Below are positions 9,451 through 18,239 of a DNA stretch of 64,000 nt, one piece after another (within the stretch, counting starts at the first letter, position 1; the number at the start of each line of letters is the position of its first letter). The notes beneath the pieces are model-generated. The model did no database searches. It was not told where the DNA came from and saw only the letters and a list, made by a program, of their open reading frames with translations. The DNA comes from Bradyrhizobium ivorense. Lineage in GTDB: Bacteria; Pseudomonadota; Alphaproteobacteria; Rhizobiales; Xanthobacteraceae. A program made the translations under genes and the position numbers. The stretch covers positions 1-64,000 of the forward strand of contig NZ_CAADFC020000031.1 in the NCBI RefSeq assembly GCF_900696085.1, given 5' to 3'.

Positions 9451-9752
9451 GAACGACGCTCTGATGTCCGTTGTCAAGGCTCAGAACGCAGAGGTTCGCC
9501 CGATCGTTGATCGGCTGTTGATGCTGATGATCGCGCATGGGTGGAGGCTGAACCGAAGGACGTTGGTGATCAAGCTCTGATGCGCGGGTTGGCTACCGCA
9601 TTCCCGATTGTGCGTCCGAGGTCTGCTCCGATCTTACTGCGGGCGTCGGTGCTCTTGCCGGCCACAAAGCGTCTGACGTGCATTCCCTCTGCCGTGGTCC
9701 CGCCTCCGCCAATGCGCGATGATGAGAGTGCCTGATCAGGTTGATTGCACTT
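9450..9752. repeat. Right arm of about 300-bp inverted repeat
   Basis: Inverted partner of 6741-7041. It begins at the stop of the tnpC remnant and ends at TTGCACTT, next to CCTGGCGGTC, a short string also found at the IS110 end in the left arm. The IS256 element starts 15 bp beyond it. Confidence 0.85.
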
Positions 9753-9766
9753 GCCTGGCGGTCGTG

Positions 9767-11174
9767 TCCCAAGGAGTGGTGTAGCTGATTAGCAAAGTCG
9801 CTCGCGACGCGCGCCCCACATAGCGCCGTAGCGAGCGAGCGGCTTTGCGGGTGGTCACCGATGATTCGTCGGTAAGGTTTGGGTTGCGACACCAACCTGA
9901 TTCGAGGAACCACCGATGACCGACGACATGATGAACCTGCGCGCGCTCGTGGAGAAGGCCCCTGATGCCGATCTGCTGCGTGAGATGATCGGCTTTGCCG
10001 CCCACGGGCTGATGGAGCTGGAGGTCGAGGGCCTGACCGGGGCCGCTTACGGCGAGAAGAGCCAGGAGCGCCAGGCCCAGCGCAACGGCTACCGCGATCG
10101 GAGCTGGGAGACCCGCGCCGGCACGGTCGAGCTACGTATCCCCAGCTGCGCAAGGGCTCCTACTTCCCGGGCTTCCTCGAGCCGCGGCGGATGGCCGAGA
10201 AGGCGCTCACCGCCGTGGTGCAGGAAGCCTACGTGCAGGGCGTCTCCACCCGCTCGGTCGATGATCTGGTGCAGGCGATGGGCATGACGGGGATATCCAA
10301 GAGCCAGGTGTCGCGGCTGTGCGGCGAGATCGACGACAAGGTGAAGGCCTTCCTCAATCGCCCGATCGAGGGCGACTGGCCCTATCTGTGGATCGACGCG
10401 ACCTACGTGAAGGTGCGCCAGAACGGGCGCATCGTCTCGGTCGCGGTGATCATCGCGGTCGGCGTCAACAGCGATGGCCGGCGCGAGGTGCTCGGTATGG
10501 ACATCGGCCCCTCCGAGGCCGAGACGTTCTGGACCGCGTTCCTGCGCAAGCTGGCGCGGCGGGGCCTGCGCGGCGTCAAGCTCGTCGTCTCCGACGCCCA
10601 TGAGGGGATCAAGGCCACGGTCGGCAAGGTTCTCAACGCCACTTGGCAACGCCGCCGCGTCCACTTCATGCGCAACGCATTGGCGCATGCCGGCAAGAGC
10701 GGGCGGCGCGTCGTCTCCGCCTTCATCGCCACCGCCTTTGCCCAGGACGACGCGGAAGCGGCGCGGGCGCAATGGCGGCGCATCGCCGACCAACTCCGCC
10801 CCAAGCTGCCCAAGCTTGCCGCGTTCCTCGATGAGGCCGAGACCGACGTGCTCGCCTATATGAGCTTCCCGGTCGCGCACCGCGCCAAGCTGCACTCGAC
10901 CAATCCGCTCGAACGCGTCAACGGCGAGATCAAGCGCCGAACCGAAGTCGTCGGCATCTTTCCCAATGAGGACGCCATCACCCGCCTGCTTGGCGCCATC
11001 CTGCTCGAACAGAACGATGAGTGGGCGGTTCAGCGCGGTCGCTACATGACACTGGAAACGATCGCCCCGTTGGGCGATGATCCCACCGTCAGCTTCCCGG
11101 CAATCGCCACCTGACCGATCCGGCCCATGCCGACGAACGCGGTGACCCACCGCCAGCTACACCACGCCCGGGGA
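9767..11174 (+). mobile_element. IS256-family element
   Basis: The termini are imperfect inverted repeats: TCCCAAGGAGTGGTGTAGCTG at 9767-9787 and CAGCTACACCACGCCCGGGGA at 11154-11174, which pair over GTGGTGTAGCTG. A single mutator-type transposase gene fills the element. Size (about 1.4 kb) is normal for the family. One frameshift inactivates the gene. Confidence 0.75.
9916..11114 (+). pseudogene. IS256-family (mutator) transposase, single frameshift
   Basis: From ATG 9916 the N-terminal domain reads to about 10143 (VELRIP), where one base is missing in CCCAGCTGCGCAAGGG. The rest continues in the next frame (LRKGSYFPGFLEPRR) to 11114. All three acidic catalytic residues are present in context: Asp in LWIDATYVKVR, Asp in LVVSDAHEGIKA and Glu in NPLERVNGEIKRR. 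Apart from that one base the about 400-aa protein is complete, so the inactivation is recent or possibly a sequencing error in the GC-rich run. Confidence 0.88.
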
Positions 11175-13036
11175 GTACGTCATGCCAAGCTGAGGATTGC
11201 TTGTGGGTGGAAGTCCCATCCGGCCAAAGCCGAAGCAGGCAAGCCGGGACCGAGTCTTGCGAGCGTCGCGGCAACGCGGGGTGTGAAGTGTAGACAGGAG
11301 CCATGCGGGGTGCGGGAATGAGCCTCGAAAGGTGGATGTTCGGGGAGGCCGAGTGTGTTCCCTAGTCACGAAGGCTGCATGAGCATCGTCGTTATGCGAG
11401 ACGATGTCGCTCCGTCGGGGTCGATGGCCGGATCACGCATGGAAGGTAATCATCGGAACATGAGAGGCCCGACCGGGTCCATTGGATTGGTCTCCAGTGG
11501 GGGACAGCGGCAAGGCACTGCCAGAGCCGTTGTTCGAGCTGAGGTCGGGAGTCGGACTGGTCCATACTACCTGTGAAGTCGTCGAAGATAACGAGACGCA
11601 TGGAGGGAAGGGACCAGCCCGAGGGGAGCCTGCGCGAGGAGGCCAGGGTCCGGACACAGAGCCGGGTTACCTTGCCGCTGAACCTCAAGCGGGTGAACGC
11701 GGCAGCCGAGCAGGCTGCCCAAACCCGGTTCACGGCCCTGCTGCACCATGTCGACGAAGACGCTCTTCTTCGGGCGTTTCGACGACAAAAGCGGCAGGCC
11801 AGCGCGGGGGTCGATGGGGTGACGGTGGCGAAGTACGAAGAGAGGCTGACGGATAACCTCCGCGACCTCTGCGCACGGGTCCACTCCGGTCGTTACCGGC
11901 CACAGCCGGTGCGGCGAGTCTACATCCCCAAAGCCGACGGCGGTAAGCGGCCTCTCGGTGTACCGGCGCTAGAAGACAAGATTGTCCAAAGCGCGGTGGC
12001 CGAGGTGTTGAGCGCTGTCTACGAGGCCGACTTCCTCGGATTCTCCTACGGCTTCCGGCCGGGGCGGAATCCTCACATGGCGCTTGATGCCTTGCATACG
12101 GCGATCATGAGCCAGCATGTGAACTGGGTGCTCAATGCCGACATACGCAGCTTCTTTGACTCGGTTGACCACGAATGGCTGTTGCGGATGCTGGCGCACA
12201 GGATCGCCGATCCTCGCATCTTGCGGCTCATCGGGCTGTGGCTGCGAGCTGGCGTTCTTGAGAGCGGCGAGAAGCAAGAGACGGACAGGGGCACGCTCCT
12301 TGCCAACATCTTCCTGCACTACATCCTCGATCTCTGGACTCATCAATGGCGTCGTCGCCGCGCACGCGGTCGCATCGTGATCGTGCGTTATGCGGACGAC
12401 TTCGTCATGGGCTTCGAGAGTAAGGCAGATGCGCAGGAAATGCTCTTGGCCCTCAAGGCGCGGCTGGCCAGCTTCGGCCTGACGCTCCATGAGGACAAGA
12501 CGCGGCTGATCGAGTTTGGCCGGTTCGCGGCCGTCTCACGTCAGCGGCGCGGCGAGCGGCGGCCAGAGACCTTCGCCTTCCTCGGCTTCACTCACTACTG
12601 TGGGCGGACCCGAGATGGCCGGTTCATCGTGAAGCACAAGACGGAAGGGAAACGCCTGACGCGCAAGCTGACGGCGTTGCGCCAGGAGGCTTGGCGGCTC
12701 ATGCACGCGCCACTGGCCACGCAGCACGAGCGGTTCGCCGCCGTGCTGCGCGGGCACTATGGCTATTATGGCAGGCCGCACAATTATCCAGCGCTCAACG
12801 GCTTCTACCGCGAAGTGCGTCGGACCTGGCTGCGTTGTCTGAGACGGCGTAGCCAGAAAAGTCGGCGCATGGGCTGGCCGGAGTTCGAGGCCCTGACGGC
12901 ACGCTTCCGCCTGCCAACTCCACGCATCACTCGCACATGGGCGCAGGCGCGGATATGACGCGGGTTACTCTCGGGAAGAGCCGGGTGCGGGAAAGCCGCC
13001 TGCCCGGATCTGTGAGGGCAAAGCCGAATGGCCGAG
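11175..13036 (+). mobile_element. Group II intron with maturase ORF
   Basis: A structured 5' region (GTGGGTGGAAGTCCC at about 11207) precedes a reverse transcriptase ORF, followed at about 12976-13010 by a domain V-like hairpin (AGCCGGGTGCGG GAAA CCGCCTGCCCGG) and a short domain VI-like stretch before 13036. It lies between the IS256 right end and the inverted IS110 copy. The 5' boundary is not certain: no classical GUGYG start was identified next to 11174, so the left edge may be trimmed. Confidence 0.7.
11573..12958 (+). CDS. Group II intron reverse transcriptase/maturase, RT motif 4 deleted
   Basis: 461 aa from GTG 11573 (or ATG 11600). RT blocks are visible: the N-terminal FTALLHHVDEDALLRAF, VYIPKADGGKRPLGVP, FLGFSYGFRPGRNPHMAL, ADIRSFFDSVDHEWLL, the catalytic VRYADDFV and LGFTHYCG, then the maturase (X) domain with GHYGYYGRP and the RRSQ segment. 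Members of this group have DRGTPQGAGISPLLANIF; here DRGT is joined directly to LLANIF, an in-frame loss of eight codons at about 12295. The missing block is RT motif 4 (PQGxxxSP), which contacts template and nucleotide, so the enzyme is probably inactive. No C-terminal HNH motif is evident. Confidence 0.88.
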   Translation: MKSSKITRRMEGRDQPEGSLREEARVRTQSRVTLPLNLKRVNAAAEQAAQTRFTALLHHVDEDALLRAFRRQKRQASAGVDGVTVAKYEERLTDNLRDLCARVHSGRYRPQPVRRVYIPKADGGKRPLGVPALEDKIVQSAVAEVLSAVYEADFLGFSYGFRPGRNPHMALDALHTAIMSQHVNWVLNADIRSFFDSVDHEWLLRMLAHRIADPRILRLIGLWLRAGVLESGEKQETDRGTLLANIFLHYILDLWTHQWRRRRARGRIVIVRYADDFVMGFESKADAQEMLLALKARLASFGLTLHEDKTRLIEFGRFAAVSRQRRGERRPETFAFLGFTHYCGRTRDGRFIVKHKTEGKRLTRKLTALRQEAWRLMHAPLATQHERFAAVLRGHYGYYGRPHNYPALNGFYREVRRTWLRCLRRRSQKSRRMGWPEFEALTARFRLPTPRITRTWAQARI

Positions 13037-14129
13037 CTACTCGACCACGATCTGCCTGGCGACCGCCCACATGAAGCCGACCAGTTCACGGGCGATAGCA
13101 GTGCAGACCACCGTCGTTCGCTTGCCGCGCGAAGCGAGCTTTCGGTAGCGAGCAGTCAGGCGGGTCTGCGCCTTCCATGCGATCTCTCGCACTGCTGGCG
13201 ATGCCTGCTCGAGCCGGTATAGCTTTGTCTTTCCGATCTTCGGCGGGTGCCGATACGTCCAGGCGCTCTCGACCAACATGTGGCGAACGCGGCCGTTGCC
13301 AGCCTTAGTGATGCTGCCACGCCTGACCGTCTCCCCGGTCGATCGCTCGCCCGGCACTAGACCAAGATAGCCCATGAGCTGACGTGAGGTCTCAAAACGG
13401 CTCACGTCACCAACCTCGGTGGCAAATGTCACCGCGACGATTAGATCGACACCTCGCAGTGTTTGAAGCGCCCGCACGAGCGGCTCCAAGGACCAGGCCG
13501 AGACGAACTCTTCGATCGTGCACTCCAGACGTTCGACCCGCTCCTTGGCGATGCGAACTGCTTCGACCATTTCTTGCAGCGCGATCTGATGCGCGGGATG
13601 ATTGAACTGCTATTCCTGAAGCCAACGCAGATAGCGCATCGTCCATCCCTTCTTGCGGGGATAGGTGCGGCCATGCTTGAGCATGAAGGCGCTCACCTGC
13701 TGGCGGTGGACCCGCAGCGCCTCAACCGCCGCCGCCCGGGCGCGCTTCGTGGCTTTCATCGGGAACCCACACCGCCGTTAACTCGCCGGTGCGCAGCAGC
13801 CGGGCGAGAGAAACAGCGTCCCGGCGGTTTGTCTTCACGCGATCGCCCGGCTTCCTCGGGATCAGCGATGGCGCAACCACGGTGCATTCATGGCCGAGCG
13901 ACCGGATCAGGCGATAAAGGCCATAGCCAGTCGGACCGGCCTCGTAACAGAAATGCACACCACCAAACCGGCTGGCGATCCGTTCAACGACCCGGCGCAT
14001 GCCGGTCGCCGACGCGTCGACCTCACCGAAGAAACGAACCTCTCCTTCCCGGCCTGTTTCCGCGATCGCGATGGCGTTTTTCAGCTTCGCGACGTCGATT
14101 CCGACAAATGCTGCCCTATAATCTGCCAC
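13037..14129 (-). pseudogene. IS110-family transposase, same two lesions as copy 1
   Basis: Start GTG 14129 with AGGAGG upstream. The DEDD residues are intact, then the same deletion/frameshift after DESHEA and the same in-frame amber after RYLRWLQE occur as in copy 1. The C-terminal portion 13570-13037 is open. Identity of both disabling lesions means the two copies descend from an already dead element, moved in trans or duplicated by recombination. Confidence 0.88.
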
Positions 14130-14236
14130 GGCTCGTCCTCCTGTGGTGAGGATCGGCTCGGTACGCTCGAGTAACCCTCGGACGCGCAGTGTAGGGCGAG
14201 CCATCTCACTGGAAGAGCCGGACATACGGACTTACG
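13037..14236 (-). mobile_element. IS110-family element, copy 2 (inverted)
   Basis: Mirror image of 5558-6741; paired coordinates sum to 19794 throughout. It retains the authentic 3' end of the transposase gene (FMWAVARQIVVE, stop at 13037). The outer end is CATACGGACTTACG at about 14236. The group II intron ends directly against the gene's stop. Confidence 0.85.
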
Positions 14237-14342
14237 GCGAACCACCTGAGGCGAAGACCATTCGAACTACCAAATGTCCTAGGTTGCACGGGAGACCTCT
14301 GACTTTACATTGAGCCACGCAACAAGTTTCAAAAAAGGTCCG

Positions 14343-15077
14343 ATGATGTCTCACTCCACGACGCCGCATGTTGATGAGCTTACGCAAAGTTACAAGTACA
14401 AAGCTTGGAACGACGTTTGTGTCTACTATACCGAAGACCTAAATGGTGGCGGTGCGTATATCGCGGACGATTACCTCGACCTATTCAATTGCTTTACGGA
14501 TCGACGGCGATTTAAGCGCATGTTTGAGTGGTGTTGTGGCCCTGCATTTATTGGATATTCGATGTTGGCTGCTAACATTTGCGCCAGCCTGTGTCTTGCT
14601 GATTTTTATGGTCCTGCCATTGAGGCCGCCCAATATACCGCAGATAAAAATAATATCGGAGATCGTGTGACAGTTTATAAGGGCGACGGGCTTCTTGCGT
14701 TGCCGGAATCAGAGAGGTTCGATCTCGTGGTTGGTAATCCGCCTCACTTTGTTGAGCGCAATATGTTGGAGTACCGCGAGAATTTTGAGCCCCGCATATA
14801 TGTAGACGACAAGTGGCGTTTGCATCGCGATTTTTTTTCGGGAATACGCGAGCATCTAGAGCGCGATGGCCTTATAGTTCTGGTTGAAAACACTAGAGGT
14901 TCGCATATCGATACTTTCAAGCCTATGATTCAATCGTGTGGGCTCATGATATCGGGATGGCAGTGGTCGCGGCGGTTTAACGTTGCCCCGGCCCTTTGGT
15001 ATCTATTCATCATGCGCGATGATTCTAAGGTGCAACTGCAGATTCGCGGCAACAATTTTGAATTAACAGCAATATGA
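14343..15077 (+). CDS. SAM-dependent methyltransferase (NPP[FHY] class)
   Basis: About 244 aa. A Rossmann-fold methyltransferase: motif I is atypical (FEWCCGPAFIGYSML, with Cys-Cys-Gly-Pro in place of the usual ExGxGxG), followed by an acidic LADFY strand, a GDGLLALP segment and the catalytic NPPH in DLVVGNPPHF. NPP[FHY] is used by enzymes methylating planar amide or amino nitrogens (PrmC/HemK, N6-adenine and RsmC groups), so the target is probably a nitrogen on protein, nucleic acid or a small molecule. I prefer ATG 14343/14346 (AAAGG just upstream) over TTG 14310. The gene is visibly AT-richer than its surroundings, indicating transfer. A MATE exporter lies downstream on the same strand. 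Confidence 0.75.
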   Translation: MMSHSTTPHVDELTQSYKYKAWNDVCVYYTEDLNGGGAYIADDYLDLFNCFTDRRRFKRMFEWCCGPAFIGYSMLAANICASLCLADFYGPAIEAAQYTADKNNIGDRVTVYKGDGLLALPESERFDLVVGNPPHFVERNMLEYRENFEPRIYVDDKWRLHRDFFSGIREHLERDGLIVLVENTRGSHIDTFKPMIQSCGLMISGWQWSRRFNVAPALWYLFIMRDDSKVQLQIRGNNFELTAI

Positions 15078-15105
15078 TAATGGCTTCAATTGTGGGTGTG
15101 CGTAA

Positions 15106-15546
15106 GTGAGTGAGCACCACGCTGCGCGGCACCCGGCAGGCGATCTCTTGCGCTCATGGCTGGACACGATCATCTCGGGCACCGCTGGTGAAGCCGCCGC
15201 AGACGATCGATTGCTCGTTCGTCGAGCAGCGCTTCGCGCGATCTACGAGCACAAACCAGACCGGCCCACTTGCCGAGATCGCTAGGTTGCGGTCCTCAAG
15301 CACACCAATGACTTCTCGGCCGAGCTCTTCGAAAGCAGGTGGAGAATCCATCGCCAGATCTTCCGCGGCGACGAGCTCTTCGAGCACGAGTTAGTGTTGG
15401 ATCCCTCGTCGCTGAGGTGCTTGCTAGCGGAGGGGAAGGACAGGCGCGCGCTTTCACGCCTCGCAGGTACAGATGAGCGGTCCGTTGTCCGTAGTGTCCT
15501 GGCGTCGGAGCAGCGTGGGCTGAGAGTTTGTCGCTTGAATTGTTGA
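15106..15546 (+). pseudogene. Unknown gene interrupted by in-frame TAG
   Basis: From GTG 15106 a protein-like frame of 59 codons (SEHHAARHPAGDLLRSWLD...) meets TAG at 15283-15285 and continues without a frame change for 86 more codons (VAVLKHTNDFSAELFESRW... to TGA 15544-15546). Both halves have ordinary acidic/hydrophobic protein composition, unlike the other frames, so I read it as one about 146-residue gene with an amber codon, or two short genes. The family is not recognised. Confidence 0.4.
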
Positions 15547-15570
15547 ATTTGGCGGCGAATGTGATTCCAA

Positions 15571-15753
15571 CTGGTTGCGGACTCCACCGCCGACCTGCCG
15601 CCCGATCTTGCGGCCGCGCATGCAATGATCGCGGCCGAGCGCGCGGTCAGGCTTGCGGCGGAAGCCAAGCTTGCTCAAGCGGCGGTTGGCCTCAGTGCGT
15701 CCTACATACAATTTCAGCAGGATCGATCGTATCGGGATCGCGTGTTACGATGA
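15571..15753 (+). pseudogene. IS66 TnpC N-terminal remnant
   Basis: The frame beginning LVADSTADLPPDLAAAHAM, followed by AAERAVRLAAEAKLAQA, matches the N-terminal coiled coil of one IS66 TnpC type; it then diverges and ends at TGA 15751-15753. No catalytic domain follows. It marks another decayed IS66 just upstream of the MATE gene. Confidence 0.55.
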
Positions 15754-15875
15754 AGTGCTTAGTATCCACAACCGCAAAGGCGGCGAGACTTCTGCATCAG
15801 CAGCTATCACGAATCGGCTGATAGTTCTTTTCGTGAAAACTGAGTCACTTCCTCCCCCTCGGTCAAAGCAGGCGC

Positions 15876-17351
15876 ATGATCGCTATGGACAAGATGGCTA
15901 AAATGAATCAAGCGACTGCTTCGCGAGCTAAGGTGAAGAAGGCGAGTTCTCACTTTGCTCTTGAGCTGAACGAAATTACGAAACTCGCTTTGCCCATGGT
16001 ACTGATCCAGCTCGGGCAGGTTGCGATGACGGCGACTGACCTTGCCTTCATCGGGCGCATTGGTGCAGATTCGCTCGCCGCCGCAGCGGTAGTGATTAGG
16101 CTCTATTTTGTTGGGCTGACTGTGGGTATGGGCCTTTTAGCGGCGATCGCACCTATTGCGGCGCAAGCGTTTGTGGTTGATAATCTACGTGTGGTGCGCG
16201 GCTCGGTGCGCATGGGATTGTGGACGACCTTGCCGTTGTCGCTGCCAATATTGGTGATTTCGCTGCGCAGCGATCAAATATTGCTCGCATTTGGTCAGGC
16301 GCCGGACATCGCGCGACTCGCGCAGCAATACCTGTTTGGATTGGCCTGGGGTGTCATGCCAGCGCTGTGGTTTACAGCCATCCGCACTTTCATGGGTGCG
16401 GTCAATCGGCCGAAACCTGCCTTGTGGATCACGCTTGCGGCGATCCCCGTGAACGCTTTCTTAGTTTATCTGCTCGTATTCGGGAAGTTCGGTGTTCCAC
16501 GGCTGGAGCTCTTCGGGGCCGGTATTGCGACCACCATTGTGAATTATGGGACATTTTTGGCCGGCGTCTGGATTACCATGATGTACCGCCCTTTTCATGG
16601 CTACCACGTCCTTGCACATCTCTGGCGCTTCGATTGGCCATTGATGCGACAGCTAATTGTGATCGGCACGCCGATCTCGATCGCGGGCCTGATGGAATGC
16701 GGAGTTTCCTCTGCCTTGACACTTTTAATGGGGGTGATCGGCACCAGGGCTCTCGTCGCCCACCAGATCGCGTTCCAAGTTGCCGCTATCCTGTTCGCCA
16801 TCCCTTGTGGGATCAGTATGGCGGCGAGCGTGCGCGTTGCCCGTGCGGTCAGCCGCAACGACGGTTCTGGCATCAAACGGGCTGGTCTGGCAGCGATGTT
16901 GCTCGGTATTGTGATCGTAACGATGCTGACGGCTGTGGTAATCGCAGCGCGATTTTATATTGCCAAGCTGTTTCTGGGTGAATCGGTCGACGATGCCGAC
17001 GCCATAGTCGCGCTTGCTGCACACCTTCTTCTGGTCGGCGCAAGCGCCTTCATAGCCGCCACAATGTACAGTATCGCTTTGGGTAGCTTGCGCGGACTGA
17101 AGGACACGCGGGTACCACTTGTGTTTGCAGGAATCGCTTTTTGGCTGATCGGCGTTTCCCTTAGTTACGTGCTTGGTTTGACCGGCGGCCTTGGAGGTAT
17201 TGGCGTCTGGATGGGCTTATCAATTGGAACAACCGTCTATGCTGCGCTCCTCATCCTGCGCTTCCAACTGCTGGCGAGTAGGTTTGTTCTTCAGAGCCGA
17301 TATTTTCCGCAAGGCTATAACGTTGTGCGGCCGCAACGGCTGAATCTCTGA
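15876..17351 (+). CDS. MATE-family multidrug efflux transporter (NorM-like)
   Basis: 491 aa with about 12 hydrophobic segments after a charged about 30-residue N-terminus. The MATE halves are visible: the first begins at EITKLALPMVLIQLGQVAM (then TDLAFIGRIGADSLAAAAV), and the second at RQLIVIGTPISIAGLMECG with the conserved GTRALVAHQIAFQ motif and ALGSLRGLKDTRVP. MATE proteins export cationic or aromatic compounds by Na+ or H+ antiport across the inner membrane. Several start codons are close (15876, 15885, 15894); no strong Shine-Dalgarno decides. The pairing with the upstream methyltransferase suggests modification plus export of a toxic small molecule, but no biosynthetic gene is present. 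Confidence 0.9.
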   Translation: MIAMDKMAKMNQATASRAKVKKASSHFALELNEITKLALPMVLIQLGQVAMTATDLAFIGRIGADSLAAAAVVIRLYFVGLTVGMGLLAAIAPIAAQAFVVDNLRVVRGSVRMGLWTTLPLSLPILVISLRSDQILLAFGQAPDIARLAQQYLFGLAWGVMPALWFTAIRTFMGAVNRPKPALWITLAAIPVNAFLVYLLVFGKFGVPRLELFGAGIATTIVNYGTFLAGVWITMMYRPFHGYHVLAHLWRFDWPLMRQLIVIGTPISIAGLMECGVSSALTLLMGVIGTRALVAHQIAFQVAAILFAIPCGISMAASVRVARAVSRNDGSGIKRAGLAAMLLGIVIVTMLTAVVIAARFYIAKLFLGESVDDADAIVALAAHLLLVGASAFIAATMYSIALGSLRGLKDTRVPLVFAGIAFWLIGVSLSYVLGLTGGLGGIGVWMGLSIGTTVYAALLILRFQLLASRFVLQSRYFPQGYNVVRPQRLNL

Positions 17352-18219
17352 GAATGCCCCGGCACGCCGAACATCTCGTATTAACAATTCTCGAATTGAT
17401 CGTCACGAGCAGGGGATTGCCGCATGCGCGAGACGCCATCTGGGCTGCGAAGCTCTGCTGCGCCCTTATTTGTAGCCGGATTGTGAGCTCGAGCTTGCGC
17501 AACTGCCAGGCGTTCGTGCATCTTGCGTGACCTCCGGCGTAGGATGCTTCTGGTTCGCGGACGGCTGCTTAATGAGGCCTTGCGCACATTTACGATCTGC
17601 TTCTTACGTCTGGGCTACGCTGGCGCGTCGGCGGAGGACTTCAACCCAGGCATTCATCTCCGCACCGACCGCATCGTTCTTGGAGAGGCACCCCGTCGCG
17701 TTCGCTGAAGTCGCGCCGCCTCGGACTCATGCGGGTCTCGCGCAACTTGCCCTGATCCTAGCCGCCGGACGGGTCTATGGCGACCGTACCGACAATCCGC
17801 TTGCGGTCGCAGCGGATCAGTGCGCCTCCCGCCGCAGTTTTCGGAACCTGAGACAGTAAGCGCGCCGTACGCATCCGGCCAGCACCTCCGGCCGGCGCGC
17901 CGGTCTGCCTCGGCGGTCAGGCGGCAGCCGCTTTGGACTTGACCAATTCGACGGGAGCAGGTCGTTGAGATCGTCCGCGAAGCGGGTGAACGCCGCCCAG
18001 TGTTGAGCAGGTAGTTGATCGTGTGTGCAGTATCGTTGCGTGTGGGGAGCAAAGTTCGCTGCTGGGCGCATCCAGGTTACAAGATCGGCGACGATCGGCC
18101 TCGATGCGCGGCGGCGATCAGGGTGAGACTCCGCATTGCCTCGCCCTAAATGTTACCGGATGCTGAGCCGTTGCCTCACGTAAATTGCTCCCTTGGACTG
18201 GGAACGAGCGGGGGCAAAG
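17352..18219. other. 868 bp without recognised gene
   Basis: G+C-rich sequence between the MATE gene and the IS66 element. All six frames are short and arginine-rich or broken; a minus-strand stretch around 17830-17760 (IRCDRKRIVGTVAIDP) is protein-like but isolated. Probably decayed gene remnants. Confidence 0.6.
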
Positions 18220-18239
18220 GTAAGCGCTCAGCCGGGGCC

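Noticed and set aside
10089..11150. 353-codon minus-strand frame in IS256
   Set aside because: Antisense of the transposase; no family features.
11354..11576. ORF at the 5' side of the group II intron
   Set aside because: Lies in the structured intron RNA region; no protein features.
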